The notes below the pieces were generated by a model. It had not been told where the DNA came from. It saw only the letters and a list, made by a program, of their open reading frames with translations, and ran no database searches. A DNA stretch of 64,000 nt from Burkholderiaceae bacterium (GTDB lineage: Bacteria; Pseudomonadota; Gammaproteobacteria; Burkholderiales; Burkholderiaceae_C), in assembly GCA_024235895.1 (NCBI GenBank), contig JACKLM010000002.1:124001-188000 (forward strand). Direction: 5' to 3'. The position numbers and the translations under genes are program-made. Shown piece after piece: positions 1 through 7,850 of the stretch (position 1 is its first letter; each line of letters opens with the position of its first letter).

Positions 1-276
1 GGCGGCGTAGCGGTGCAGGCTGCGCATCATGCCGCCCGGCGACCAGGGCGAGCGCGACAGCGCGGCGATCGACTCGTAGGCGCCGCTGGCCGAGGTGTCG
101 AAGACCGCGAACAGCCAGATGCCCGACAGCGCGAGCAGCCAGAAGGCGAGGAAGGCCAGCGCGCCGAGCTGGCGCAGCGGGTTGGCGCGGGCGCCGAAGG
201 CACGGTCGAAGCGCTGCTCGGCCGCGCGCCAGACGGCCAGCAGCGGCAGGCTGGGGGCGTCGTCGGTCGTCGTCAT
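1..276 (-). CDS. Cytochrome b N-terminal part (cut by the window edge)
   Basis: The first 92 residues of a membrane cytochrome b; the rest lies beyond base 1. A soluble stretch of about 35 residues is followed by a hydrophobic helix (about 36-58) and then the GGMMRSLHRYAA motif, which resembles the start of the diheme b domain of bc1/b6f-type cytochromes b, where the His after Arg-Ser-Leu binds heme. It is the last visible gene of the NorSY-like NO reductase operon, 49 bp after the SCO gene. A role in passing quinol electrons to that reductase is inferred from position only. The ATG at 276 is the only sensible start. Confidence 0.7.
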   Translation of the reverse strand, partial: MTTTDDAPSLPLLAVWRAAEQRFDRAFGARANPLRQLGALAFLAFWLLALSGIWLFAVFDTSASGAYESIAALSRSPWSPGGMMRSLHRYAA

Positions 277-325
277 GCGTCGGTGCCGTCGCGGCACGGG
301 CCGCCCCGCGCCGACGTGCGCAGGC

Positions 326-1201
326 TCAGTGGGCGGCCGCGCCAGCGGGCAGCTCGGGCAGCCGCCGGCGGGCGCGCCGCTGCGCGCGCCACTCGTGCCA
401 CAGGTACACGCCCACGGTGAGGAAGAACGCCAGACCGCCGACGATCTGGAACACCAGCGTCCAATCGTACCGGTACTCGCCGGTCTCGGGATCGTAGACC
501 GTGCACAGGATGATGACGCGATCGATCAGCTCCTCGAGGCTGGGCAGCGTGCCGGCGATCGGCGCGTTCAACAGCAGCTGGCGCAGCGGGACCCCCAGCG
601 CCTCGGCAGTCAGCCTGTCACCCCAGACCTGGCTGTGGATGCGGCCCTCGGCGTCGACCACGGTGACGCCGACGACGTGGTCGAAGCCTTCCGGGGTCTG
701 GACGTAGCTGAAGCCGAAGGCGCGCGTCAACGCGCTGACCTGGTCGTGCGACGGGCTGAGAAACTCCCAGTTCGGGTAGTCGACACCGAGCTGCGCGGCG
801 AATGCGCGCATCGCCAGCGGCGAGTCCATCGGCTGGTTGAAGCCGATGCTGACGACGTTGAACTGGTGTGGGCCGAGCATGCGATCCAGGCCCTTGACCG
901 CCTGGTGCAACGCCACCGTCTGCGCGGGGCAGAACGTGGAGCAGCCGGTGTAGATGAAGCTGACCAGCAGCGGCTTGCCGCGGTACGCGCCCAGGTCGAC
1001 CGGCTGTTCGCGCCGGTCCAACAGCCTGAAGTCGGGCGGCACGCTGCCGACGACGGCCAGACCGTCGCGGATCGCCTGCCGCTCGTCGAGCTTGGGCAAG
1101 CCCGCGGCGGCGGCGAGCGCCAGGCCGGCACCCACGCCGCCGACCACCAGCGTGCGCGCGACGGCCCAGGAGCGGCGGATCGCGTCAGCGAAGCGCCGCA
1201 T
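326..1201 (-). CDS. SCO1/SenC-family copper chaperone with extra C-terminal membrane segment
   Basis: A 291-residue SCO/SenC protein. These thioredoxin-fold proteins deliver copper to, or reduce, the CuA site of heme-copper oxidase subunit II. An N-terminal membrane anchor (about 15-35) precedes the periplasmic domain with the copper-binding CSTFC motif (Cys87 and Cys91) and the later conserved His of FDHVVGVTVVD. Unusually for the family there is a second hydrophobic helix near the C-terminus (LVFQIVGGLAFFLTVGVYLW). The gene lies in the NO reductase operon and overlaps ctaB by 17 bp, so CuA assembly of the neighbouring subunit II is its likely job. NorSY clusters of ammonia oxidisers also carry a senC. 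Start chosen at the ATG at 1201; an upstream in-frame extension has no SCO-like sequence. Confidence 0.9.
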   Translation of the reverse strand: MRRFADAIRRSWAVARTLVVGGVGAGLALAAAAGLPKLDERQAIRDGLAVVGSVPPDFRLLDRREQPVDLGAYRGKPLLVSFIYTGCSTFCPAQTVALHQAVKGLDRMLGPHQFNVVSIGFNQPMDSPLAMRAFAAQLGVDYPNWEFLSPSHDQVSALTRAFGFSYVQTPEGFDHVVGVTVVDAEGRIHSQVWGDRLTAEALGVPLRQLLLNAPIAGTLPSLEELIDRVIILCTVYDPETGEYRYDWTLVFQIVGGLAFFLTVGVYLWHEWRAQRRARRRLPELPAGAAAH

Positions 1202-2087
1202 CGACGGCCACCCCCAGCACCAGCAGCGACAGCTGGACCATCGACGCGAAGAACGCCGCCATCGCGCGCTCGCGCCTCGGGTCGCGTGCGAGCGCATGCG
1301 TGCGGCGCAGGAAATGCGCGCCGCCGACCAGGGCCGCCACCAGATACGCCGGACCGGCGCCGGCGAGCGCCGGCAGCAGCGACACCGCCACCAGCACGAT
1401 CGCATTCGCATGCACGATGCGCGCCGCGCGCTCGTTGCCGAACACCACCGGCAGCATCGGCACGCCGGCGGCGGCGTAGTCGTCGCGATTCGCGATCGCG
1501 AGGCTCCAGAAGTGCGGCGGCGTCCACAGGAACAGCACCAGTGCGAGCAGCGTCGGCAGGATGCCGATCGCGGGGTCGACCGCCGCCGCGCCGGTCAGCA
1601 CCGCGAAGCTTCCCGCGAGCCCGCCGAAGACGATATTGGTCCAGGTGCGGCGCTTGAGCCCGACCGTGTAGACCACCCCGTACGTAAAGGCGCCGAGGAA
1701 CAGGAACAGCGCCGCCACCCCGTTGATCAGCATCCAGGTCGCGCCGACCGCGACCGCGAGCATCGCGACGATCACCACCACCCAGAGCGGCCCGGCGCGC
1801 AAGGCGCCGCTGGCGAAGGCACGCTCCCGCGTGCGCTTCATCAGGCGGTCGCTGCCGGCCTCGACATACTGGTTGAAGGCACCGGCGGCGGCGGACGCCG
1901 TCAGCACCGCCAGCGCCATCAGCAGCACCTGCCACGCCGCCGGCGCCGGGCCGGGCGTGATCGCCAGCCCGGCGAGCGCCGTCAGCGTGATCAGCACGCC
2001 GATGCGCAGCTTGAACACGCCCAGCACGGTGCGCCAGCGCGGCGCCGCCGCAGCGGCACCGGCCCCGGTCGTCAGCAACGTGCCCAT
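1185..2087 (-). CDS. ctaB: Protoheme IX farnesyltransferase (heme O synthase)
   Basis: A 300-residue UbiA-family prenyltransferase that attaches a farnesyl group to heme B to give heme O. The first conserved loop reads NQYVEAGSDRLMKRTRER, close to the family motif, which usually has Asp at one of the acidic positions. A second loop follows, and about eight to nine hydrophobic helices span the protein. It lies 34 bp after subunit I and overlaps the SCO gene. Its place inside an NO reductase-like operon is notable because characterised cNOR and qNOR enzymes use only heme B; it suggests this enzyme carries heme O or A, or that ctaB serves another oxidase from here. Confidence 0.93.
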   Translation of the reverse strand: MGTLLTTGAGAAAAAPRWRTVLGVFKLRIGVLITLTALAGLAITPGPAPAAWQVLLMALAVLTASAAAGAFNQYVEAGSDRLMKRTRERAFASGALRAGPLWVVVIVAMLAVAVGATWMLINGVAALFLFLGAFTYGVVYTVGLKRRTWTNIVFGGLAGSFAVLTGAAAVDPAIGILPTLLALVLFLWTPPHFWSLAIANRDDYAAAGVPMLPVVFGNERAARIVHANAIVLVAVSLLPALAGAGPAYLVAALVGGAHFLRRTHALARDPRRERAMAAFFASMVQLSLLVLGVAVDAALR

Positions 2088-2121
2088 GGTGCGTCCCGTT
2101 CCGAGCGACCGCGAGTCGCGA

Positions 2122-3822
2122 TCAGCTCAGCCCCCACAGCGTGGACAGGTACTTCCAGTTGATGAAGTAGTACAGCACGAAGGCGATCAGGAACACCATC
2201 GCCAGCACGAAGGTGCCCGGTGCCGCGAAACCCATCGATCCGTACGACTGCGCCGCCGCGCTCGGTGCCGCACGCGACACCGGCGTGAACTTCGCGCTCA
2301 CGTTGCCAGTATCGAGCTTCTTGCCCCACAGCAGCGAGCCCACCGTGATGTAGACGAACATGATGCCGCCGACGATCGCCGCCAGGCCGGTGATGCCGAC
2401 CAGGCCCATCATCAGGTAGGCCGCACCCGGCCACTCGTAGGCCAGCGCGTGGCCTTCGAAGGCCATGTCCCAGTGCCGGCGCGACACGCCCAGCGTCCCG
2501 GCGCCCATCATCACCAGCGTGAAGGCGTACATCGACAGGCCGAACACGTAGGGCTGCCACTTGGCCATCGTCGGCGCGATCATCTCGCGCTTGAACAGCA
2601 CCGGGATCAGGTAGTAGGTCAGCGCCATGAAGGTCAGCGTCGTCCCGATCACCACGGTGGCGTGGAAGTGCCCCGGCACGTAGATCGTGTTGTGGATGAT
2701 CATGTTGAGCTGCTCGGTGCCCATCATGACGCCGGAGATCCCGCCCAGGAAGCCGAAGCCGATGATCGAGATGAACACCCCGCTGAACGTGGGGTTGCCC
2801 CAGGGCGCCTTGCGCAGCCACTCGAACAGGCCCTTGGTGTAGCCCTTCTGCCGCTGCGCGACCTCCATCGCACCCGGGATCGTCAGCCCGTGCAGCATCG
2901 ACGCCAGCACCGCGAAGTACATGAAGTAGCTGGTGTTGATGACCTTCCAGCCGGTCGACAAGCCCGGGTCGGCGAGCAGGTGGTGCGCGCTGGCCAGTTG
3001 CAGGAACAAGATGTAGAGCAGGAAGGCAGTGCGGCTGACGCGCTCGCTCATCGGCTTGGCGCCGAAGGCGACCGCCGCGACCAGGTACCAGATCGAGATA
3101 TGCGCGGCGACGTTGATCTGCTGCGAGCTGTGGCCCAGCGCCCACCACACGGTGCGGTAGATCAGCGGGTCGACGTTCTCCAGCACGCCCAGCGACATCA
3201 GCCAGGCCGGGATCAGGATGATCGCGCCCGACAGCAGCGTGAAGACAGCGATGATCGCCGCCGTCATCGCGCCGAAGGTCACCAGCGGGATCGAGCCCTC
3301 GTAGGTCTTCTCCTTCTTCGCCACGACCAGGGTGCCGAAGAAGACGAAGCAGGCGATCAGCGCGCCGACGGCGAACAGGATGATGCCGAGGTAGAAGTGC
3401 TGCTCGGCCATCATCGGCACGTACGAGGTCATCATGACGCTGGACGCGCCCTGGAACACGGCGACGTTGTTCATCACCGAGCCGACGATCATCAGCACGA
3501 AGGCGAGCCAGGCGATCTTCGGCGTCGCGATGCGGCATCTGAGCAGCGTCGACGAGGCGAAGTACAGCACCGCGACCTCGAAGAAGATGATCCAGAAGAT
3601 CAGCATGTCGATGCCGTGCGCCGTCAGCCACATGTAGAAGGTGTCGGCCTCGAGCAGGTGGACGGCAGGCCAGCGCGTCAGCACGATGCCGATGGCCAGG
3701 ATGCCGCCGAACAGCAGCCAGACGACGGCGACGAAGGCGTTGGCCTTCATCAGCCACTCGGCCTGGTTTTCGAACTGCAGCCCGCTGCGCGGGCAGGTCC
3801 GGTAGGTGGTCGTGACGCTCAT
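2122..3822 (-). CDS. Heme-copper oxidoreductase subunit I, NorS/sNOR-like nitric oxide reductase
   Basis: A 566-residue, roughly 12-helix catalytic subunit. All six metal-binding histidines are visible: His69 (low-spin heme), His231 (GHSSQQ) and His280-His281 (AHHLLADP) for the second metal, and His385 and His387 in VPGHFHATV. The Tyr that A- and B-type oxygen reductases cross-link to the first metal His (four residues on) is Gln235, and the position used by cbb3 enzymes (six before the HH pair) is Leu. An oxygen reductase without that Tyr is unlikely, so NO reduction is inferred. Context agrees: CuA subunit II, SenC and a short membrane protein as in NorSY clusters, plus a Dnr box upstream. 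Automated tools may call it cbb3- or ba3-type oxidase subunit I. A good ribosome site (AGGGGGAG) precedes the ATG at 3822. Confidence 0.85.
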   Translation of the reverse strand: MSVTTTYRTCPRSGLQFENQAEWLMKANAFVAVVWLLFGGILAIGIVLTRWPAVHLLEADTFYMWLTAHGIDMLIFWIIFFEVAVLYFASSTLLRCRIATPKIAWLAFVLMIVGSVMNNVAVFQGASSVMMTSYVPMMAEQHFYLGIILFAVGALIACFVFFGTLVVAKKEKTYEGSIPLVTFGAMTAAIIAVFTLLSGAIILIPAWLMSLGVLENVDPLIYRTVWWALGHSSQQINVAAHISIWYLVAAVAFGAKPMSERVSRTAFLLYILFLQLASAHHLLADPGLSTGWKVINTSYFMYFAVLASMLHGLTIPGAMEVAQRQKGYTKGLFEWLRKAPWGNPTFSGVFISIIGFGFLGGISGVMMGTEQLNMIIHNTIYVPGHFHATVVIGTTLTFMALTYYLIPVLFKREMIAPTMAKWQPYVFGLSMYAFTLVMMGAGTLGVSRRHWDMAFEGHALAYEWPGAAYLMMGLVGITGLAAIVGGIMFVYITVGSLLWGKKLDTGNVSAKFTPVSRAAPSAAAQSYGSMGFAAPGTFVLAMVFLIAFVLYYFINWKYLSTLWGLS

Positions 3823-3832
3823 CGTCTCCCCC

Positions 3833-4372
3833 TCACTTGACGTACAGGCGACCGACCATCTGGTGATGGCCGATGCCGCAGAACTCGTTGCACACGATGG
3901 AGTACTGGCCCGACTGGTTCGGCGTCACCGTCACCACGTGCTCGAAGCCCGGCACCATCTGGATGTTGATGTTGGCCGGCTGCAGCGAGAAGCCGTGGTT
4001 GTAGTCCATCGCCGTCAGGTGCAGCCGGTAGGTCTTGCCCTTCTCCAGCTCGAGGATCGGCCAGAAGTTCCACAGCCGCGCGATCTGGTAGATGTCGGCG
4101 CCGGGCGGCGGCGCGACGACGGGGATGTTCTCCGCCGTCTCGGTGCGCACCGTCCACTTGTCGACCATCTCCTGCGCCTTCTCCTGGAAGCGCTCGGGCG
4201 TCGTGCGGTAGGTTTCGGTCGACAGGTTCTGGTTGCCCCAGATATGCCAGCCGACCATCATGAAGAACATGATCAGGCACCAGGTCAGCGCGATCACGAT
4301 CCACGTGCCCTCGACACGGTCGATCGGGTGCTTGATCCACAGGCGCTCCGACGGGGGGAGGATGGCGCTCAT
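3833..4372 (-). CDS. CuA-containing subunit II of the NorSY-like reductase
   Basis: A 179-residue electron-entry subunit. One N-terminal transmembrane helix (about 22-45) anchors a periplasmic cupredoxin domain. The complete CuA site is present: His126 (DYNHGF), then Cys161, Cys165, His169 and Met172 in the CNEFCGIGHHQM motif. It would take electrons from a periplasmic cytochrome c or cupredoxin and pass them to subunit I. It is short compared with aa3 subunit II (one helix rather than two), like ba3 and NorY proteins. It lies 10 bp before subunit I and 37 bp after the small membrane protein, clearly one transcript. Confidence 0.88.
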   Translation of the reverse strand: MSAILPPSERLWIKHPIDRVEGTWIVIALTWCLIMFFMMVGWHIWGNQNLSTETYRTTPERFQEKAQEMVDKWTVRTETAENIPVVAPPPGADIYQIARLWNFWPILELEKGKTYRLHLTAMDYNHGFSLQPANINIQMVPGFEHVVTVTPNQSGQYSIVCNEFCGIGHHQMVGRLYVK

Positions 4373-4409
4373 CGTGTGATTCCCTCTTGGAGACGTGAAG
4401 GATGCCGGC

Positions 4410-4565
4410 TCACTTGCCGGCCGGGATGCTCAGGATGTCGATGACGCCCCACAGGTTGTAGACCACCATCGGGACCATCACGCCGAGGAACAGAAGCAGG
4501 AACGGGCTCTCGAGGAGCTTCTGCATCATCGGCATCGGTTCGTTTTCGTCGTCGTGCGCGCTCAT
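4410..4565 (-). CDS. Small single-helix membrane protein, first gene of the NO reductase operon
   Basis: A 51-residue protein with an acidic N-terminus (MSAHDDENEP) and one hydrophobic helix (about residues 19-44). It resembles in size and layout the tiny accessory subunits of ba3-type oxidases (subunit IIa) and the unnamed small gene found with norSY in ammonia oxidisers. A GGAGAT ribosome site precedes the ATG at 4565. A longer reading frame starts upstream but its extra residues overlap the promoter region and look noncoding. A structural role beside subunits I and II is inferred from position. Confidence 0.7.
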   Translation of the reverse strand: MSAHDDENEPMPMMQKLLESPFLLLFLGVMVPMVVYNLWGVIDILSIPAGK

Positions 4566-4677
4566 CGTGCGATCTCCTTGTCCAGGGTTCGTCGTCTCTA
4601 CGGGTAGGCCACGGGGCTGCGCGCCCCAACGGACGGGCCGCGCGCGGCGGCCCGACATCCGACTCTCGTGGTCGGGC

Positions 4678-4719
4678 ATTCTGGAAGCTGGCACCTGCCG
4701 ACGACTTGAACTGAATCAA
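4678..4719 (-). promoter_or_regulatory. Dnr/Fnr-type promoter of the NO reductase operon
   Basis: The dyad TTGAACTGAATCAA lies at 4706-4719 and matches the Crp/Fnr consensus TTGAN6TCAA. On the minus strand a -10-like CAGAAT follows at 4678-4683, placing the dyad near -41.5 of a start around 4671, the geometry of a class II Fnr/Dnr-activated promoter. The mRNA would have a leader of about 105 bases before the first gene. The same site could also serve the divergent ctaA-like gene. Confidence 0.75.
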
Positions 4720-4768
4720 GAAGGCATGCCGATCATCCCGCGTGAACGGGCTTGACAAGCTTGCCAGT

Positions 4769-4798
4769 CGCACGCACGCGTGTGCGTGCGCGCGCGCG
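4769..4798. repeat. Alternating pyrimidine-purine tract (possible Z-DNA)
   Basis: Thirty consecutive bases alternate pyrimidine and purine (mostly CG with some CA/TG steps), part of it nearly self-complementary. Such tracts can adopt left-handed DNA under negative supercoiling. It sits in the spacer between the NO reductase operon and the ctaA-like gene. Whether it does anything is unknown. Confidence 0.5.
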
Positions 4799-4989
4799 GA
4801 TGATGCGACACACCACGATCCCGCGTTTCGCGAGCGCCGCCGATACGGCCCCCGCTTGCCATGGCGACAATCGCGCCGGTGCAGGCTGCGCCGGCGTCGC
4901 CCCGTTCGCTGCGACCGCGTGCCGTCAGCCGGACCGCGCAGCGGCGAGCGCATTGCGCGGCGTCAGCGCGACATCTCCCCTTGGTCCCG

Positions 4990-5838
4990 ATGCGCCCCAC
5001 GAGCCCCTCGACCCGCCAACGTCTTCTGAGCCGGCTCGCCGCGGGCTGCGTGCTGTTGATGCTCGTCGTCACCACCGCCAGCGCATGGCTGAGGCTGGCG
5101 CAGCCACGGCCGGGCTGTGACGAGTGGCCGCACTGCCGACTCGCCGCCGAGGCCGGCCCGGTCGCGGCCCCAGCGGATCCAGCGGCCACAACCGGGCTGC
5201 TGGCCGCGACGCGGGGCACCCACCGTGTCGCCGCATCGGCGGTCCTGGTGCTGGTGCTGGCCTTGCTGGCGCTGGCGGCCAGGCCGCCGCGCGACCCCGC
5301 GGCGATCGCGCACGGGCTGGCGCTGCTGGCGCTGGCGCTGGCGCTGGCCGCGCTGGGCATCGCCGCGCCGCGCTCGCAGGCCGCCGCGGTGCTGCTGGGC
5401 AACCTGGGCGGCGGTCTGCTGATGCTGGGGCTCGCGTGGCGTCTGCTCCGGTCGCTGCGCGTGCCTGCCGCCGGGCCGCCGGCGCCGCGCGTGCTGGCGG
5501 CACTGACCGCGGCGTGCTGGCTGGCGCAGGCCGGCACCGGCGTCGCATCAGGCGCCGGACTGGGCGGCGCGGCGGCGCAGTCGCATCTGGCGCTGGCGGC
5601 AGCGGGCGTGCCGCTGGCGCTCGTCACCGGATGGGTGGCGCAAGGCCGCGGCCGCCGCGCCGAAGGCATTGCGTTGATGCTCGCAGCCGCGGCGCAGCTG
5701 CTGCTGGGGGCGGCGTCGGCGGTCAGCGCCGCCGCGCCGCCCTGGGTCCTGCTGCACAACGCCCTGGCGGCGGTCGGGATCGCACTGGCCGCGGGCCTTA
5801 CGATCCGGCTTGACGCAAACCGGACCTGGCCATCTTGA
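4990..5838 (+). CDS. CtaA/COX15-like heme A synthase homologue, divergent
   Basis: A 282-residue protein with about eight hydrophobic helices in two related halves, as in CtaA, which oxidises heme O to heme A. Recognisable pieces are the SAWLRL..PGCDEWPHC segment with its Cys pair, and three of the usual heme-binding His positions: GTHRVAAS in the first half, QSHLALAA and LLHNALAAVG in the second. The fourth, in helix 4, appears to be Asn (LLGNLGGGL). It is transcribed away from the NO reductase operon. Whether it is an active heme A synthase or a specialised relative is open. The ATG at 4990 begins the conserved part; an upstream ATG at 4861 adds an unlikely Ala/Arg-rich leader. Confidence 0.65.
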   Translation: MRPTSPSTRQRLLSRLAAGCVLLMLVVTTASAWLRLAQPRPGCDEWPHCRLAAEAGPVAAPADPAATTGLLAATRGTHRVAASAVLVLVLALLALAARPPRDPAAIAHGLALLALALALAALGIAAPRSQAAAVLLGNLGGGLLMLGLAWRLLRSLRVPAAGPPAPRVLAALTAACWLAQAGTGVASGAGLGGAAAQSHLALAAAGVPLALVTGWVAQGRGRRAEGIALMLAAAAQLLLGAASAVSAAAPPWVLLHNALAAVGIALAAGLTIRLDANRTWPS

Positions 5839-5848
5839 CGCGCGTCAA
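5835..5848. promoter_or_regulatory. Dnr/Fnr box upstream of dnr
   Basis: TTGACGCGCGTCAA is a perfect dyad of the TTGAN6TCAA class. It overlaps the stop codon of the ctaA-like gene and ends 67 bp before the chosen start of the Crp/Fnr regulator, suggesting autoregulation or control by a related Fnr protein. Confidence 0.75.
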
Positions 5849-5915
5849 CGACAATCGACGCACCGCCCACGATCATCCGTACTAACCCTTGGCCCCGGGC
5901 GACCGGGCCATCGTC

Positions 5916-6614
5916 ATGCTCGACACCCGCCCCTTCGACGTCCCTCGCTTCCTGGCGCGCATGCCGCTGTTCAGCGACCTGTCGCCGCAGGAACTCGAAC
6001 GGCTGGCCGGCGGCTGCCATCTGCGCCGCTTCCAGCGTGGCGACATGGTGCTGCACATCGGCGACCCCTGCGACGCCTTTCACGTCGTCGTCGTCGGCCA
6101 GGTCAAGCTGTTCGTGCTGTCACCGGCCGGGCAGGAAAAGGTGATCGAGCTGATCGGCCCCGGCGCCAGCTTCGCCGAGGCGCTGATGTTCCTCGGCCGC
6201 CCTTGCATGGTCAACGCGCAGACGCTGGCGGACTCGCTGCTGCTGACGGTGCAGCGGCGCGCGGTGATCGACGAGGTCCGGCGCGACGACCGCTTCGCGC
6301 TGCGCATGCTCGCCGGCCTGTCGCGCCGCCTGCACGGGCTGGTGGGCGACGTGCAGGCCTACGCGCTGCAGAACGGTGTGCAGCGCGTCATCGGCTACCT
6401 GCTGCGCGACCAGGCGCCCGACGACGCCGGCGAGGGGCAGGCGGTCACCGTGTCGCTGCCGGTCAGCAAGGCCACCGTCGCATCGCGCCTGTCGTTGACA
6501 CCCGAATATTTCTCGCGCGTGCTGCGCGAGCTCGAGGACGCCGAGCTGATCGAGGTCGACAAGCGCGACATCCGCATCCTCGACGTCAGGCGGCTCGCGG
6601 TCTACCAGACCTGA
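5916..6614 (+). CDS. dnr: Crp/Fnr-family regulator of the Dnr (NO-sensing) type
   Basis: A 232-residue transcription factor. Residues about 10-125 form a cyclic-nucleotide-binding-like sensor fold, followed by a dimer helix and a winged helix-turn-helix (about 150-225) whose recognition helix region reads SKATVASRLSLTPEYFSRVLREL. The N-terminal Cys cluster of oxygen-sensing Fnr is absent, as in Dnr/NnrR proteins that sense NO through heme. It sits between the NO reductase and nitrite reductase clusters, and matching boxes lie before both. It converges with nirF. ATG 5916 is preferred over a TTG at 5889, which would add nine residues. Confidence 0.85.
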   Translation: MLDTRPFDVPRFLARMPLFSDLSPQELERLAGGCHLRRFQRGDMVLHIGDPCDAFHVVVVGQVKLFVLSPAGQEKVIELIGPGASFAEALMFLGRPCMVNAQTLADSLLLTVQRRAVIDEVRRDDRFALRMLAGLSRRLHGLVGDVQAYALQNGVQRVIGYLLRDQAPDDAGEGQAVTVSLPVSKATVASRLSLTPEYFSRVLRELEDAELIEVDKRDIRILDVRRLAVYQT

Positions 6615-6616
6615 GC

Positions 6617-6646
6617 GCGCGGCGCCGCTCGCTCGCCCCGCCGCGC
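6617..6646. terminator. Possible bidirectional terminator between dnr and nirF
   Basis: GCGCGGCG at 6617-6624 pairs with CGCCGCGC at 6639-6646 around a 14-base loop, in the 33 bp between two convergent stop codons. There is no U tract, so termination is only suggested by position. Confidence 0.35.
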
Positions 6647-6647
6647 T

Positions 6648-7850
6648 TCAGCCGAGCGCGGCGAGCCCTTCGATGGGCTGCGCCGCGGGCAGCGGCACGC
6701 GCGCCAGCGTGCGGCCCTGGTCGTCGAGCCGAAGCACGGCGGCCGACGCGGCACCGGGCGCGTCCTGCACCGCCACCAGCCATTGGCCCCGCAGCCGGTC
6801 GCGCGCGAGGGCGACGGGTGCAGCGTCCAGGGCCGCCACCGTCTGCCAATGGCCGGACTGCCAGCGCAGCAGACCGTCCTCGGCCAGCGCCCACACCGCG
6901 GCGTCGGCATCGGCCAGCGTGACCAGCCCGGCCGGGGCCGGGACGGTCGACTCGACCCGCCAGCGTGCCGTATCGACGACGTGCACCGCGTCGCCGGCGG
7001 GCAGCCACCACGGCCCGGTGCGCCCCGCAGCCGGAAGCGCCGAGGCCTGCGGCCTCGCGTGCGCGATCGCCAGCGTCGCGACGCGGCGCCGCACGTCGAG
7101 GTGCAGCACCGCGACGCCACTGTCGGACAACCCCGCGACCCAGGGCACGCGCGGGTCGGCGAGGACGACTCCAGCGGGTGGTGCCTCCAGCGCAACCCGT
7201 CGCACGCCGAGAAAGCCGGGGCTCGGCAGCGCCTCGCCCATCCGCCAGTCGTGCACCAGACCGTCGAAGATCGGCGGCGCCGACGGGTCGAGCTGGATCT
7301 CCCACAGCTCGGCCATCGCGGGCCAGGTGGCGATCAGGCTGGAACGCCCGGCGTGCGCGAACAGCGCCTGGGCGCGGCTGCGGCGCGTGCGCTCCAGGTT
7401 CGAGCCGTCGTAGGTCCTGACCGGGCGCGCACCGGCGTCGAGCAGCGTCGCGCGCTCGCCGTGCGCGAGCAGCACCCAGGCACCGTCGGCGCTCGCGGCC
7501 AAGGCGTGCACCGGCTCGCCCGTCGCGTGGCTCGCGTCGACGGCCCAGGCAGGGGGCGGGACTGGCGATCGGTCCGGGCGGTCCCGCCCTGCCACCTGCC
7601 CGACCGCGCGCCAGCGCTGCGCGACACCGGCGGCGTCGACGGTCCACGCGCCATCCGCAACGGCCACCGGCGGCACGGCGGCCGGCAGGGCCTGCGCCGG
7701 GCCGGGGCCGACGATCCAGGCGCTGCCACGGCCGTGAACGAGAAAGGCCGGCGATGCCGTGCTGGGCACCGCCGCGCCGGCCACCGAAGGCCGGGCCATG
7801 CCGCCCGCGGTCGCAGCGGCCGCGGCCAGCAGCACGCGGCGGCGCTTCAT
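6648..7850 (-). CDS. nirF: NirF-like protein of heme d1 biosynthesis
   Basis: A 400-residue periplasmic protein needed to make heme d1, the cofactor of cytochrome cd1 nitrite reductase. It begins with an Arg-rich signal (MKRRRVLLAAAAATAGG) resembling a Tat or Sec leader, followed by a beta-propeller-like sequence related to the NirS d1 domain. The most diagnostic stretch is WPAMAELWEIQLDPSAPP followed by FDGLVHDWRMGEAL, close to the NirF signature. Elsewhere it is divergent, so the gene may be a fast-evolving NirF or a NirN relative without the cytochrome c domain. It starts by an ATGA overlap with nirDL, showing translational coupling. Confidence 0.78.
   Translation of the reverse strand: MKRRRVLLAAAAATAGGMARPSVAGAAVPSTASPAFLVHGRGSAWIVGPGPAQALPAAVPPVAVADGAWTVDAAGVAQRWRAVGQVAGRDRPDRSPVPPPAWAVDASHATGEPVHALAASADGAWVLLAHGERATLLDAGARPVRTYDGSNLERTRRSRAQALFAHAGRSSLIATWPAMAELWEIQLDPSAPPIFDGLVHDWRMGEALPSPGFLGVRRVALEAPPAGVVLADPRVPWVAGLSDSGVAVLHLDVRRRVATLAIAHARPQASALPAAGRTGPWWLPAGDAVHVVDTARWRVESTVPAPAGLVTLADADAAVWALAEDGLLRWQSGHWQTVAALDAAPVALARDRLRGQWLVAVQDAPGAASAAVLRLDDQGRTLARVPLPAAQPIEGLAALG

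Noticed and set aside
95..1657. Long open frames on the opposite strand of SCO and ctaB, and many others like it throughout the window
   Set aside because: High GC leaves few stops, so shadow frames are common. They are Arg/Ala/Pro-rich, have no domains and lie opposite genes with clear families.
2122..3822. Reading subunit I as an ordinary cbb3- or ba3-type oxygen reductase
   Set aside because: The cross-linked Tyr is missing at both known positions and the gene context is that of NorSY; the name may still appear in automatic annotation.
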